From NCBI RefSeq assembly GCF_000383615.1, contig NZ_KB911584.1:478593-542592 (forward strand): DNA of 64,000 nt, read 5' to 3'. The stretch is from Streptomyces canus 299MFChir4.1. Its GTDB lineage: Bacteria > Actinomycetota > Actinomycetes > Streptomycetales > Streptomycetaceae. Positions 7,851-16,664 of the stretch are shown one piece after another; positions within the stretch are counted from its first letter, which is position 1; the number at the start of each line of letters is the position of its first letter. Under the pieces are notes generated by a model, which was given only the letters and a program-made list of their open reading frames with translations, made no database searches and had not been told where the DNA came from. The translations under genes and the position numbers were made by a program.

Positions 7851-8492
7851 ATGGCCCGACCGCGCAAGCCCCTCCTCAGCACCGACCGGATCGTCGAGAC
7901 GGCACGCGCGCTCGTGGACGCGGAGGGCCTCGCGGCCCTGTCCACGCGCCGACTGGCGGCGGAACTCGGAGTCAGCGGCCCGTCCCTCTACAACCACTTC
8001 CGGACGAAGGACGAGATCCTGGAGGCGGTCGCCGACTCGGTGAGCGCCCAGGTCGACCTGTCGATGTTCGAGGACGGCCGGGCCTGGCGGACCGCCCTGC
8101 ACGACTGGGCCGTCTCCTACCGCGCCGCCCTGCGCGACCACCCCAACATCGTCCCGGTCCTGGCCCGGGGCCCCGGCCGCCGCCCCGCGGGGCTGCGTCT
8201 CGCCGACGCGGTCTACGGCGCGATGGTCGACGCGGGCTGGCCACCGGCGCAGGCCACGTCCATCGGCGCGCTGATGCGGTACTTCATCATGGGCTCCGCG
8301 CTCGGTTCGTTCGCCGGGGGCTTCGTGGACGACGCCAGCGCGTACGACCCCGCGGACTATCCGCACCTCGGCCAGGCGCACCTGCTCGCCGAGCAGCAGG
8401 AGAAGATCGACGAGCGGGCGTTCGAGACCGGACTCAGGGCTCTGCTGGACGGTCTCGCGCAGCAGTACGAGCAGGTCACAGGCGCCGGGTAG
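7851..8492 (+). CDS. TetR-family regulator divergent from acyl-CoA dehydrogenase
   Basis: 213 residues. Helix-turn-helix LVDAEGLAALSTRRLAAELGVSGPSLYNHFRTKDEILE occupies residues ~22-60; the C-terminal domain fits the TetR_C/TetR-type effector fold (ALRDHPNIVPVLARGPGRRPAGLRLADAVYGAMVDAGW). The start MARPRKP at 7851 is chosen over an ATG at 7842 since it begins the usual N-terminus; neither has a clear ribosome site, so the message may be leaderless. It probably represses itself and the dehydrogenase through the palindrome at 7805-7823. Confidence 0.9.
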   Translation: MARPRKPLLSTDRIVETARALVDAEGLAALSTRRLAAELGVSGPSLYNHFRTKDEILEAVADSVSAQVDLSMFEDGRAWRTALHDWAVSYRAALRDHPNIVPVLARGPGRRPAGLRLADAVYGAMVDAGWPPAQATSIGALMRYFIMGSALGSFAGGFVDDASAYDPADYPHLGQAHLLAEQQEKIDERAFETGLRALLDGLAQQYEQVTGAG

Positions 8493-8527
8493 CCACATTT
8501 CGGTGGGCGCCGAAGCGTTGCTGCCCC

Positions 8528-9259
8528 ATGCTGGAACGCATGACCAAGGACCCGCAGGCACCCCGGCTGGCGAGGCTCGCCGCCCTGATGGCCGACGAGA
8601 CCCGGGCAGCTTGTCTCCTGGCCCTGCTCGACGGCCGGGCCTGGACCGCGGGCGAGCTGGCCCGCCAGGCGGGGGTCGCCGCGTCCACCCTGAGCGAGCA
8701 CCTGGGCAAACTCGTCGCGGGCGGTCTGCTGACGCAGGAGCGCCAGGGCCGCCACCGGTATGTGCGGCTGGCCGACGCGAGGGTGGCCCACCTGGTGGAG
8801 GACCTGGCGGCACAGGTCTCCCCGGACCCGGACCCGGACGCGGCCCCGCGCCCGCGAAACCTGCGGGAGTCGAGCGCGGGCTCGGCCATGGCCCGGGGCC
8901 GCACGTGCTACGACCACTTCGCGGGCCGCCTGGGCATCGCCCTGACCGACGCCCTGACGTCACGTCACCTCCTGCGCCAGGACACGGGTTTCGCCTTCAC
9001 GGACGCGGGCCTGGCCTGGTTCGAGAACGCCGGCATCCCGCTCGACCGCAAAGGCCGCCGCCCCCTGGCCCGAGGCTGCCTCGACTGGACGGAACGCCGC
9101 CCGCACCTGGCGGGGGTCGCGGGGGCAGCCCTGTGCCGCCACGCCCTCGCCGAGGGCTGGTGCGTACGCATCGGTTCGGAGCGGGCGGTGAAGGTGACGT
9201 CGACGGGCTCACTGGCATTGACCGAGCTCCTGGGCATTGACGCGGACACGTTGCGCTGA
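8528..9259 (+). CDS. ArsR-type winged-helix regulator
   Basis: 243 residues. The N-terminal ArsR-like helix-turn-helix (residues ~10-80) includes LARLAALMADETRAACLLALLDGRAWTAGELARQAGVAASTLSEHLGKLVAGGLLTQERQGRHRYVRLA. It is followed by a 150-residue domain with two Cys and several His/Arg (RGRTCYDHFAGRLG, RGCLDWTERRPHLAGVAGAALC), a form common in Streptomyces regulators of small exporters. The downstream gene on the same strand encodes an EamA exporter, a plausible target. The start at 8528 is chosen; an ATG at 8540 is an alternative. Confidence 0.85.
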   Translation: MLERMTKDPQAPRLARLAALMADETRAACLLALLDGRAWTAGELARQAGVAASTLSEHLGKLVAGGLLTQERQGRHRYVRLADARVAHLVEDLAAQVSPDPDPDAAPRPRNLRESSAGSAMARGRTCYDHFAGRLGIALTDALTSRHLLRQDTGFAFTDAGLAWFENAGIPLDRKGRRPLARGCLDWTERRPHLAGVAGAALCRHALAEGWCVRIGSERAVKVTSTGSLALTELLGIDADTLR

Positions 9260-9267
9260 GCGCTTTC

Positions 9268-9325
9268 AGGGGCGCGGGGCTGTGTCCAATTTGCGGCTCC
9301 GCCGCGGGGCGCGACCAGCCCCTCG
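9268..9325 (+). repeat. Streptomyces intergenic GGGGCGCGGGG...GCGCGACCAGCCCC element
   Basis: The spacer between the ArsR-type gene and the EamA gene contains AGGGGCGCGGGGCTGTGT, an inner GC-rich hairpin (GCGGCTCCGCCGC), and GGGGCGCGACCAGCCCC. I recognise this as a short palindromic element dispersed in intergenic regions of many Streptomyces genomes. A second, shorter copy is at 28393-28420. It can fold into a strong hairpin and may terminate the upstream transcript. Confidence 0.7.
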
Positions 9326-9397
9326 GCCCCGCAGACGGCAACGCACCCGTCCGAAAACCGCGAGCTTCCGAAACCCACCGTCCCTAACCTCAGGAGC

Positions 9398-10336
9398 ATG
9401 ATGAACCTCCGCCGCACCGAACTCCTCGCCGCCGGCGCGGCCACCGTCACCGTCATCCTCTGGGCCTCGGCCTTCGTCTCCATCCGGAGCGCGGGCGCCG
9501 CCTACTCCCCCGGCGCGCTCGCCCTCGGCCGCCTCCTGTCCGGCGCCCTCGCCCTGGCCGTGATCTGCCTGATACGCCGGGAAGGGCTTCCGCCGCGCTC
9601 CGCCTGGCGCGGCATCGCGGTCTCCGGCGTCCTCTGGTTCGGCTTCTACATGGTCGTCCTGAACTGGGGCGAACAGCAGGTGGACGCGGGCACCGCGGCG
9701 CTGGTCGTGAACATCGGCCCGATCCTGATCGCCCTGCTCGGCGCCCGTCTCCTCAAAGACGCGATGCCGCCCCGCCTGCTGGCGGGAATGGCGGTGTCCT
9801 TCGCGGGCGCGGTCACCGTGGGCCTGTCGATGTCGGACGACGGCGGGTCCTCGGTACTCGGCGTGGTCCTGTGCCTGCTCGCGGCGATCGCCTACGCCGG
9901 CGGAGTCGTCGCCCAGAAGCCGGTCCTGGGCTCGGCGACCCCCCTGCAGGCCACGACGTTCGGCTGCCTCGTGGGCGCCGTCGTCTGCCTGCCGTTCGCC
10001 GGCCGGCTGGTCTCGGATGCCGCCGACGCCCCCGCCTCGGCGACCCTCAACATGGTCTACCTGGGCGTCTTCCCGACCGCCCTGGCCTTCACCACCTGGG
10101 CCTACGCCCTCGCCCGTACGACCGCCAGCCGCATGGGCGCGACCACCTACGCGGTGCCCGCCCTGGTCGTCCTGATGTCATGGCTGGCGCTCGGCGAGGT
10201 CCCGGGTCTGTTCACGCTCGCGGGCGGGGTGCTGTGCCTGGCGGGCGTGGCGGTGTCCCGGTCCCGCGCACGGGCGGCTGCGGCTCCGGTGCCGGCACCG
10301 GAGCCGCAGCCCGAGAAGGCGTCAGACTCCGCGTGA
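9398..10336 (+). CDS. EamA (drug/metabolite transporter superfamily) exporter
   Basis: 312 residues with ten predicted membrane helices in two EamA halves (residues ~10-145 and ~150-290). Recognisable segments include LWASAFVSIRSAG at the start of half one and AIAYAGGVVAQKPVL at the start of half two. The family exports amino acids, pigments or small metabolites; the substrate is not predictable here. The C-terminus is a cytosolic Ala/Pro tail. Its last 15 bases overlap the convergent MHS transporter gene. A helix-turn-helix gene upstream on the same strand may control it. Confidence 0.9.
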   Translation: MMNLRRTELLAAGAATVTVILWASAFVSIRSAGAAYSPGALALGRLLSGALALAVICLIRREGLPPRSAWRGIAVSGVLWFGFYMVVLNWGEQQVDAGTAALVVNIGPILIALLGARLLKDAMPPRLLAGMAVSFAGAVTVGLSMSDDGGSSVLGVVLCLLAAIAYAGGVVAQKPVLGSATPLQATTFGCLVGAVVCLPFAGRLVSDAADAPASATLNMVYLGVFPTALAFTTWAYALARTTASRMGATTYAVPALVVLMSWLALGEVPGLFTLAGGVLCLAGVAVSRSRARAAAAPVPAPEPQPEKASDSA

Positions 10337-11650
10337 ACGCGCCCTGCCCGCAAGCACCTTGATACAGAGCAGCGCGATCACCGAGAGCACGATGATGTAC
10401 CCGGACACCGCCATCGAGGTCCCGGTGGCCTCCAGCAGCAGCACCATCAGGAAGGGCGCGAGCCCACCGCCGAGCACCGCGGCGATCTGGTAGCCGAGGG
10501 AAGCGCCGGTGTACCGCATCTCGGGCGTGAACAGCTCGGCGAACAGGGCGGCTTGGGGGCCGTACATGATGCTCAGGAAGCATCCGGCGACGAAGGTGGC
10601 GACGGCCAGCCAGAGCAGCGACCCGGTGTCGATCAGCAGGAACATCGGTACGGCCCACAGGGCGATGCCGACCGCGCCGAGGGCGTAGATCCTGATCCGG
10701 CCGAGTCGGTCCGAGAGGGCGGCGGCGGCCGGGATCAGCACCAGCTGGGTGAGGCTGATGCAGAGCGAGACGGTGAGAACGGCACTGCGTTTCATGCCGA
10801 GTTCGCGGGTGGTGTAGTCGAGGACGCCGGTGATCAGGATGTAGAAGGTCGCGGTGTTCACGGCGAAGGAGCCGCCCGCGAGCAGGACCGTGCCGAGGTG
10901 GTGACGGAGGACCGTGCGCAGCGGGGAGTTCTGCGCGGTCTTCTCCTGCTCGGCCAACTCCCGCTCCGCCTGGCGGAATTCGGGGGTCTCCTCGACCTTG
11001 GCGTGGATGTACCAGGCGAGCGCGAGGACGAACAGGCCGATGAGGAACGGGATGCGCCAGCCCCAGGCCGCGAACCCGGCGTCCGTGGTGAAGGCCCCGG
11101 CCAGCAGGAAGACCGTGTTGGCCGTCACCACGCCGATGGGGACGCCCAGTTGGACGACACTGCCGTAGAGCCCGCGCTTGCCCTCGGGGGCGTACTCGGT
11201 GGCCAGCAGCATCGCACCGCCCCACTGCGCGCCGACCGCGACGCCCTGGACGACACGCAGGAGGACGAGCAGGATCGGGGCGGCGACGCCGATCGTGTCG
11301 TACGTCGGCAGCAGGCCGATGCCCGTGGTGGCGAGGCCCATGAGCGTCAGGGCGAGGACCAGCATGGGCTTGCGGCCGCGCTTGTCGCCGATCTGACCGG
11401 CGACGATGCCGCCGATCGGGCGGGCCAGGAAGCCGACGGCGAAGGTGGCGAAGGCGGCGAGGACGCCGGCGGAGGAACTGCCCGCGGGGAAGTACAGATC
11501 GCCGAGGACGAGGGCGGCGGCTATGCCGAAGACGAAGTAGTCGTACCACTCGACTGCGGAGGCCAGGGCGGCCGCGGTGGCGACGCGACGGCGCTGGGGA
11601 GACGCAGGCGCGGTGACGGAAGTGGGCTGAGCGGTAGGGGCCGTGTCCAT
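10322..11650 (-). CDS. Metabolite:H+ symporter (MHS) family MFS transporter
   Basis: About 442 residues with 12 transmembrane helices. The MHS-family signature regions are clear: SAVEWYDYFVFGIAAALVLG at the first helix, GFLARPIGGIVAGQIGDKRGRKPML after helix 2 and RVVQGVAVGAQWGGAMLLATEYAP at helix 4. Relatives take up organic acids or aromatic acids with protons. The ATG at 11650 has GGAG ten bases upstream, better placed than for the GTG at 11659. The gene follows the ALDH-ADH operon on the same strand, with an operator-like palindrome in between, so it probably imports the precursor those enzymes handle. Confidence 0.93.
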   Translation of the reverse strand: MDTAPTAQPTSVTAPASPQRRRVATAAALASAVEWYDYFVFGIAAALVLGDLYFPAGSSSAGVLAAFATFAVGFLARPIGGIVAGQIGDKRGRKPMLVLALTLMGLATTGIGLLPTYDTIGVAAPILLVLLRVVQGVAVGAQWGGAMLLATEYAPEGKRGLYGSVVQLGVPIGVVTANTVFLLAGAFTTDAGFAAWGWRIPFLIGLFVLALAWYIHAKVEETPEFRQAERELAEQEKTAQNSPLRTVLRHHLGTVLLAGGSFAVNTATFYILITGVLDYTTRELGMKRSAVLTVSLCISLTQLVLIPAAAALSDRLGRIRIYALGAVGIALWAVPMFLLIDTGSLLWLAVATFVAGCFLSIMYGPQAALFAELFTPEMRYTGASLGYQIAAVLGGGLAPFLMVLLLEATGTSMAVSGYIIVLSVIALLCIKVLAGRARSRGV

Positions 11651-11694
11651 GCGGTGCACACTCCGGTGGGTGCGTGGGGACGTTGGCGGCTGAA

Positions 11695-11714
11695 CATACT
11701 GACCGGACGGTATG
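11695..11714. promoter_or_regulatory. TetR-type operator upstream of the MHS transporter
   Basis: CATACTGACCGGACGGTATG, 20 bases with 8 of 10 base pairs symmetric, 45 bases upstream of the transporter start. Half-sites resemble, at different spacing, the perfect operator at 23261-23278. Confidence 0.6.
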
Positions 11715-11777
11715 GGGTCAACGGTTGTGCGGGAAGGTTGCCCGGAGCACCTGGGGCGGGGCTCCGGGCACCGTCGG

Positions 11778-12857
11778 TCAGAACACCACCAGCGCCCTGC
11801 CGCCCTTGCCCGCCAGCATGTTGTCGAACGCCGCCGGGATGCCGTCCAGCGCGATCCGCTCCGTCACCAGGGCGCCGAGGTCGAGGCGGCCCGCCCGGAC
11901 GTGCTCGGCGAGCACGGGCAGGTCCTCGGCGGGGTTGGAGTTGCCGTAGACACAGCCCGCGAGGGTGCGGCCCCAGTGGAAGATCTCCAGGGCGTTGAAG
12001 GTGACCTGCTGGTCCTTGCCGCCGATGCCGACGACGGTCGTACGGCCGCCGCGGCGGGTGGAGTCCCAGGCGGTACGGATGGTCGACGCGCGGCCCACGC
12101 ACTCGACGGCGACGTCGACGCCCTGCTTGCCGGTCAGGCCCCTGATCTCGCGGGCGGTGGTGTCGGAGGCGATCACGTAGTCGGTGGCCCCGGCTGCGCG
12201 CGCCAACTCCTCCTTCTCCGGGGAGACATCGACCGCGACGATCCGCGAGGCGCCCGCGATCCGGGCCGCCTGGAGCGCGGCCAGGCCCACGCCTCCGACG
12301 CCGTACACCGCGACCGTCTCGCCCTCCCGGACCCGCGCCGCGTGCTGGACGGCGCCGTAGCCGGTGAGGACCGCGCAGCCCAGCAGGGCCGCGTCGGTGA
12401 GCGGGATGCCGTCGGGGAGGGGCAGGAGGCAGGACTCGGAGACGACCGTCTCCTCGGCGAACGCGGCGACGTTCAGGCCGGGGTGGAGGTCGGTGCCGTC
12501 GGCGGTGCGGGCGTAGACGTCGGCGGCGCCGTTCAGGGCGTTGGCGCACAGCCAGACCTCGCCGAGCGAGCAGGCGTGGCAACTGCCGCAGGAGGGAGCC
12601 CAGTTGAGGACGACTCCGTCGCCGGGCGCCACCCCGGTCACCCCCTCCCCCACGGCGACGACCGTGCCGGCGCCCTCGTGGCCGAGGACGGCCGGGACGG
12701 GGACGCGCATGGTGCCGTTGGACAGGGACAGGTCGGAGTGACAGACCCCGGCGGCGGCGAGACGGACCCGGACCTGGCCGGGACCGGGGTCCGGGAGGTC
12801 GATGTCGGTGACCTCCAGGGGAGCGCCCACGGCGGGAAGGACGGCGGCACGAACCAC
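11778..12857 (-). CDS. Zinc-dependent alcohol dehydrogenase
   Basis: 359-residue medium-chain dehydrogenase. CHSDLSLSNG and GHEGAGTVVAVGEGV supply catalytic zinc ligands; CGSCHACSLGEVWLC supplies four structural-zinc cysteines. The Rossmann fold is marked by VAVYGVGGVGLAALQAARIAGA followed by VDVSPEK, where the Asp favours NAD over NADP. The GTG at 12857 is set by TAGGAG nine bases upstream and by the family N-terminus (VVRAAVLPAVGAPLEV). It starts ten bases after the aldehyde dehydrogenase stop, so the two form an operon for oxidation of an alcohol to an acid. Confidence 0.95.
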   Translation of the reverse strand: MVRAAVLPAVGAPLEVTDIDLPDPGPGQVRVRLAAAGVCHSDLSLSNGTMRVPVPAVLGHEGAGTVVAVGEGVTGVAPGDGVVLNWAPSCGSCHACSLGEVWLCANALNGAADVYARTADGTDLHPGLNVAAFAEETVVSESCLLPLPDGIPLTDAALLGCAVLTGYGAVQHAARVREGETVAVYGVGGVGLAALQAARIAGASRIVAVDVSPEKEELARAAGATDYVIASDTTAREIRGLTGKQGVDVAVECVGRASTIRTAWDSTRRGGRTTVVGIGGKDQQVTFNALEIFHWGRTLAGCVYGNSNPAEDLPVLAEHVRAGRLDLGALVTERIALDGIPAAFDNMLAGKGGRALVVF

Positions 12858-12867
12858 GGGAAGGCTC

Positions 12868-14256
12868 CTAGAACTGGAGGGACTTGGTCTGGAGGTACTC
12901 GGCGAGACCGTGCGAGCCGAGCTCGCGGCCCACGCCGGACTGCTTGTAACCGCCGAACGGGGCACGGGGGTTGAAGCGACCGCCGTTGATGTCGACCTGC
13001 CCGGTGTCCATCCGGCGCGCGAAGGCCACCGCCTCCGCCTCCTCGCCGGCCCAGACGGCGCCCGCGAGGCCGTAGACCGTGCCGTTGGCGATGCGCAGGG
13101 CGTCCTCCTCGTCCTCGTAGCGCAGGACGGACAGGACCGGGCCGAAGATCTCCTCCTGCGCGATCGTCATGTCGGGGGTGACGTCGGCGAAGACGGTCGG
13201 GGCGACGAAGTAGCCCCGCTCGCGCGGGGATTCGGGGCCTCCGGCGACCAGCCGGGCCCCCTCCGCCACGCCCTTCTCGATGTAACCGCGCACCCGCGCC
13301 TGCTGCTTGGCGTTGACGACGGGCCCGATGCGCTCGCCGTACTTCGCGGCGGCCGCGGCGGCGAGCTCGACGGCCTCGTCGTACTGGTCCCGGTGCACCA
13401 GCATCCGGGTCCAGGCACTGCACGTCTGGCCGGAGTTGGACATCACGTTGGCGACGCCGACGTTGACCGCCTTGGCGAGGTCGGCGCTCGGCAGGATGAC
13501 GTTGGCGGACTTGCCGCCGAGTTCCAGGGCGACCTTCTTCAGCGCGGCCCCAGAACTCGCGCCGATCCGCCGGCCGACCGCGGTGGAGCCGGTGAAGGAG
13601 ACCAGGTCGACGCCCGGGTGCTCGACGAGGGCCTGCCCCGCGACCGGGCCGAGTCCGGTGACGAGGTTGAAGACGCCGGCCGGGACGCCGGCCTCGTGGA
13701 CCGCCTCGGCGAAGAGCTGGGCGACCAGCGGGGTGTCCTCGGCGGGCTTGAGGACGACCGTGCAGCCCGCGGCGAGGGCCGGGGCGACCTTGGCGACGAT
13801 CTGGTGGAGCGGGTAGTTCCAGGGCGTGATCGCGGCGACCACGCCGATCGGCTCCTGGTGGACGGTGGAGTTGCCGACCTTCTCCTCGAAGGGGTGCGTC
13901 GCGGCGAGCTCGGCGTAGGAGGCGGCGACCGCGACGGGGACGGCGGCGTGGACGTTCTGCGAGAACTTCAGCGGCGAGCCGAGTTCGGCGGTGACCGTCT
14001 CGGCGATCTCGTCCGTGCGGGAGGCGAGGACGTCCCTGAGGGCCGCCAGGCGGGCGGCCCGCTCGGCGGGTGCGGTCGCGGCCCAGGCCGGGAGTGCGGT
14101 GCGGGCGGCCTGCACAGCGAGGTCGACGTCCTCGGCGGTGCCGGCCGGGACCCGTGCGATGACCTGCTCGTCGGCCGGGTTCACGACCTCGATCACGTCC
14201 GGGCCGGTGGCCGGGCGCCACTCGCCCTCGATGTACATGCCGTCGTGCGCCTTCAT
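12868..14256 (-). CDS. NAD(P)-dependent aldehyde dehydrogenase
   Basis: 462 residues, normal length for the family. Visible motifs are WNYPLHQIVAKVAPALAAGCTVVLKPAE (cofactor domain), FTGSTAVGRRIG, ELGGKSANVIL with the general-base Glu, and GQTCSAWTRMLV with the catalytic Cys. EEIFGPVLSVLRYEDEEDALRIANGTVYGLAGAVW closes the active site. The ATG at 14256 follows GGGAGG. It is first in the operon with the zinc alcohol dehydrogenase. A palindrome at 14305-14323, close in sequence to that of the TetR/acyl-CoA dehydrogenase promoter, lies 49 bases upstream. Confidence 0.95.
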   Translation of the reverse strand: MKAHDGMYIEGEWRPATGPDVIEVVNPADEQVIARVPAGTAEDVDLAVQAARTALPAWAATAPAERAARLAALRDVLASRTDEIAETVTAELGSPLKFSQNVHAAVPVAVAASYAELAATHPFEEKVGNSTVHQEPIGVVAAITPWNYPLHQIVAKVAPALAAGCTVVLKPAEDTPLVAQLFAEAVHEAGVPAGVFNLVTGLGPVAGQALVEHPGVDLVSFTGSTAVGRRIGASSGAALKKVALELGGKSANVILPSADLAKAVNVGVANVMSNSGQTCSAWTRMLVHRDQYDEAVELAAAAAAKYGERIGPVVNAKQQARVRGYIEKGVAEGARLVAGGPESPRERGYFVAPTVFADVTPDMTIAQEEIFGPVLSVLRYEDEEDALRIANGTVYGLAGAVWAGEEAEAVAFARRMDTGQVDINGGRFNPRAPFGGYKQSGVGRELGSHGLAEYLQTKSLQF

Positions 14257-14304
14257 GGTGCGTCCTCCCGGGCTGGGCCGTGCCGTGTTGTCGTCCGGCC
14301 TCAT

Positions 14305-14323
14305 AAACTAGCGACGATAGTTT
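14305..14323. promoter_or_regulatory. TetR operator upstream of the ALDH-ADH operon
   Basis: AAACTAGCGACGATAGTTT: 9-bp arms around a central A with one mismatch. It aligns position for position with AAATTAGCACTGCTAGTTT at 7805-7823 in the outer arms (AAAYTAGC...TAGTTT). Confidence 0.75.
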
Positions 14324-14359
14324 TTTCGCGCCAGAGCGGGGCCGGACCCGCCACGGACA

Positions 14360-14809
14360 TCAGAAGTCGACTCGGACCCGCTCGTCCACCCGCGCCACCG
14401 CCTCCTGCCCGAACTCCTTCTCGTACGCCCGCCGGATCTCCTCGATCTTCCGGTCGCTCGCGGCGGTCTGTTCCACCGGGTAGAGCAGGACCAGCTCGTA
14501 CGACCGCTCCTTCTCGATCCTCCCGCTCACGTCCCGCCACCGCCCGCGCCCGCTCTGCACGGTGAGACCGTCCGGGAAGCCGGGGGTGACCTCCTCGTCG
14601 ACGAAGGCCATGAACTGCCGGTCGGTGACGGCCGCTCCGCCGCCGGGCCGCGCGGTACCGAAGAAGAGCTGCGTCTCGATGTACGGCGCCCCGCGCTCCG
14701 GCACCGAGGAATCGGCCTCGGCGAGGCCGGCACAGGCGGTGGGTGCGGCGGCGAGCAGAAGCGCGGCACCGGCGAGGAGGGCCCTGGCCCGGGTGAGGTG
14801 CATGGTCAT
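14360..14809 (-). CDS. DUF3574 secreted or lipoprotein-like protein
   Basis: 149 residues. The N-terminus MTMHLTRARALLAGAALLLAAAPTACAGL is a signal sequence, with a Cys that could be lipidated although the lipobox (PTAC) is imperfect. The mature part matches DUF3574: YIETQLFFGTARPGG, then FMAFVDEEVTPGFPDGLTVQSGRGRW, then ERSYELVLLYPVEQTAASDRKIEEIRRAYEKEFGQEAV. The function is unknown. The start at 14809 has AGGCAGG upstream. It follows no obvious operon, standing alone between the ALDH operon and a G-rich spacer. Confidence 0.85.
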   Translation of the reverse strand: MTMHLTRARALLAGAALLLAAAPTACAGLAEADSSVPERGAPYIETQLFFGTARPGGGAAVTDRQFMAFVDEEVTPGFPDGLTVQSGRGRWRDVSGRIEKERSYELVLLYPVEQTAASDRKIEEIRRAYEKEFGQEAVARVDERVRVDF

Positions 14810-15135
14810 GCGCACCTGCCTAGCGGGAGGGCGGGGATGAGTCGGGGTGCCGTGCCCTTGGTTCACTCCATTAGGTCGACGGGGGGTGGGGTGGGGGCCC
14901 GGCCGGGGCCGAGCGGCAGGGGGGGGGGTGGCCGGTGTCACGCCGTCCCCACGCTGAAACCGGGCTGCTCCGCGTCGAGATCACAGCGTCCCGCACCCCC
15001 CTCCGGCCCCGGGCACCACGGCTTACGCCCGAACTGGACCGTGCCACGCCGCGGACACGCCCCGAGCCGCGCCCTCCCCGCGATCTCACCCGTGCTCCCA
15101 CGACTGACGCCCTCTCCGCCCCGCCGTCGCCCTCC
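14810..15135. other. Non-coding spacer with G-tract cluster
   Basis: A 326-base spacer with no supportable gene. Positions 14881-14930 contain runs GGGGGG-T-GGGG-T-GGGGG and a later run of about ten G, enough tracts with short loops for a G-quadruplex on the + strand. It lies in the promoter region of the DUF3574 gene (C-rich on that gene's sense strand). I see no riboswitch or small-RNA signature. Confidence 0.5.
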
Positions 15136-16473
15136 TCACTCGTCCAGGTCCGGCAACCGGTCCGGGGACGGGCAGATGCGGTCGCCGTGCTGGTCGAAGA
15201 CGAAGAGGTGGGAGATGTCCACGAGGAGGGGGACCTGCATGCCGCGGCGCAGGTCGATGTCCGGGGTGGTGCGGACGACGAGGTCGCCGGGGAGGCGTGC
15301 GTCGGAGGGGGCGGGTGCGGGGTCGGGGTCCGGCGGGTCCTCCAGGACGACGACGGGGCCCGCGCGCAGGGAGACCGCGCGTTCTCTCAGGCGGTCCAGG
15401 ACCGTGCCGTCGCGGCGGCGGCGCCGGGGCGAGCGCGAGGCGGGGCGCGGGGCCTCCAGGTCGGCGACGAAGGCGGGGCGGGAACCGGTGTCGAAGTGGA
15501 CCAGGACCTCGTGGCCCTGGAACTCGACGTGTTCCACCAAGCCGGTGATCGGCATCTCCCCGGGGCGGGCGGAGGTCCGTTTGGCGATGCGGATCGCCTC
15601 CGAGCGCAGGCCCACGATCACCTCGCGCCCCTGCTGCACGCGGAGCAACTGGTGGTCCAGGGAGAGGGGCTCGGGCAGCCTCAGGTACTGCTTGCCGAGG
15701 CTGATGGTCATCGCCCCGTCCAGCGGGGCCCGGACCACCCCGCGCAGCAGGTTGATGCGCGGAGTGCCGATGAAGGCGGCGACGAAGACGTTGCGGGGCA
15801 GCGCGTACACCGAGCGCGGGGAGTCGACCTGCTGGAGGACGCCGCCGCGCAGGACGGCCACCCGGTCGCCGAGCGACATGGCCTCGGCCTGGTCGTGGGT
15901 GACGTAGACCGTGGTGACGCCCAGCTCCCGGGTGAGCGCGGCTATTTCGGCGCGCAGGTGGTTGCGGAGCTTGGCGTCGAGGTTGGACAGCGGCTCGTCC
16001 ATGAGGAAGGCGGAGGGGTGGCGGGAGATGGCCCGGCCCATCGCCACCCGCTGGCGTTCGCCACCCGAGAGCTGGGCCGGGTAGCGGTCGAGGAGGTCCT
16101 CGATGCCCAGCATGCGGGCGGTGGCGTCCACGCGGGCCCGGGGGTCCTCGCCGGGTGCCTCGATGCGCAGCGGGAAGCCGATGTTCCCCCGGCTGGTCAT
16201 GTTCGGGTAGAGGGCGAAGTTCTGGAACACCATCGCCATCCGCCGCTCGGCGGGCAGCAGCTCGTTGGCGTACTCGCCGTCGAGCCTGAGTTCGCCCTCG
16301 GTGATCTCCTCCAGCCCGGCGATCATCCTGAGCACGGTGGATTTACCGCAGCCGGAGGGACCGAGCAGGACGAGGAACTCGCCGGGCACGATGTCCAGCG
16401 AGAGCCGGTCCACCACCCGGACGCCCCGGGTGTAGGTCTTGCTGACGTGGTGCAGAGATATGGCGCGTGTCAT
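15136..16473 (-). CDS. Orphan carbohydrate-type ABC transporter ATP-binding protein (MsiK/UgpC-like)
   Basis: 445 residues. The ATPase domain (1-235) carries Walker A GPSGCGKST, signature LSGGERQRVAMGRA, Walker B AFLMDEPLSNLDAKLR and the switch HDQAEAMSLGDR. A C-terminal TOBE/OB regulatory domain follows, as in MsiK, which energises several sugar importers at once. Unusually, an Arg/Pro-rich insertion (RPASRSPRRRRRDG ... EDPPDPDPAPAPSDAR) interrupts the C-terminal domain at ~residues 355-415. No permease or binding protein is adjacent, so it must serve transporters encoded elsewhere. The ATG at 16473 is chosen from the canonical N-terminus MTRAISLHHVSKTY. Confidence 0.92.
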   Translation of the reverse strand: MTRAISLHHVSKTYTRGVRVVDRLSLDIVPGEFLVLLGPSGCGKSTVLRMIAGLEEITEGELRLDGEYANELLPAERRMAMVFQNFALYPNMTSRGNIGFPLRIEAPGEDPRARVDATARMLGIEDLLDRYPAQLSGGERQRVAMGRAISRHPSAFLMDEPLSNLDAKLRNHLRAEIAALTRELGVTTVYVTHDQAEAMSLGDRVAVLRGGVLQQVDSPRSVYALPRNVFVAAFIGTPRINLLRGVVRAPLDGAMTISLGKQYLRLPEPLSLDHQLLRVQQGREVIVGLRSEAIRIAKRTSARPGEMPITGLVEHVEFQGHEVLVHFDTGSRPAFVADLEAPRPASRSPRRRRRDGTVLDRLRERAVSLRAGPVVVLEDPPDPDPAPAPSDARLPGDLVVRTTPDIDLRRGMQVPLLVDISHLFVFDQHGDRICPSPDRLPDLDE

Positions 16474-16664
16474 GAGGGTGCCCCCGAGGGCTGGTTCAGG
16501 CGCTGGTGCTCCGCGGTGGAGAGGCCCCGTGCGGGTCGTACGGGGCTGTGAGTCACGGAAGTTAACGGAATGCATGCGGCCGGGGGAAGAGACTGGGCGG
16601 GATCGGACGCAACCGTCCAGCCTGCGAGATAACGGACGCCCGGATTCAGCACGCCGTCACACCT

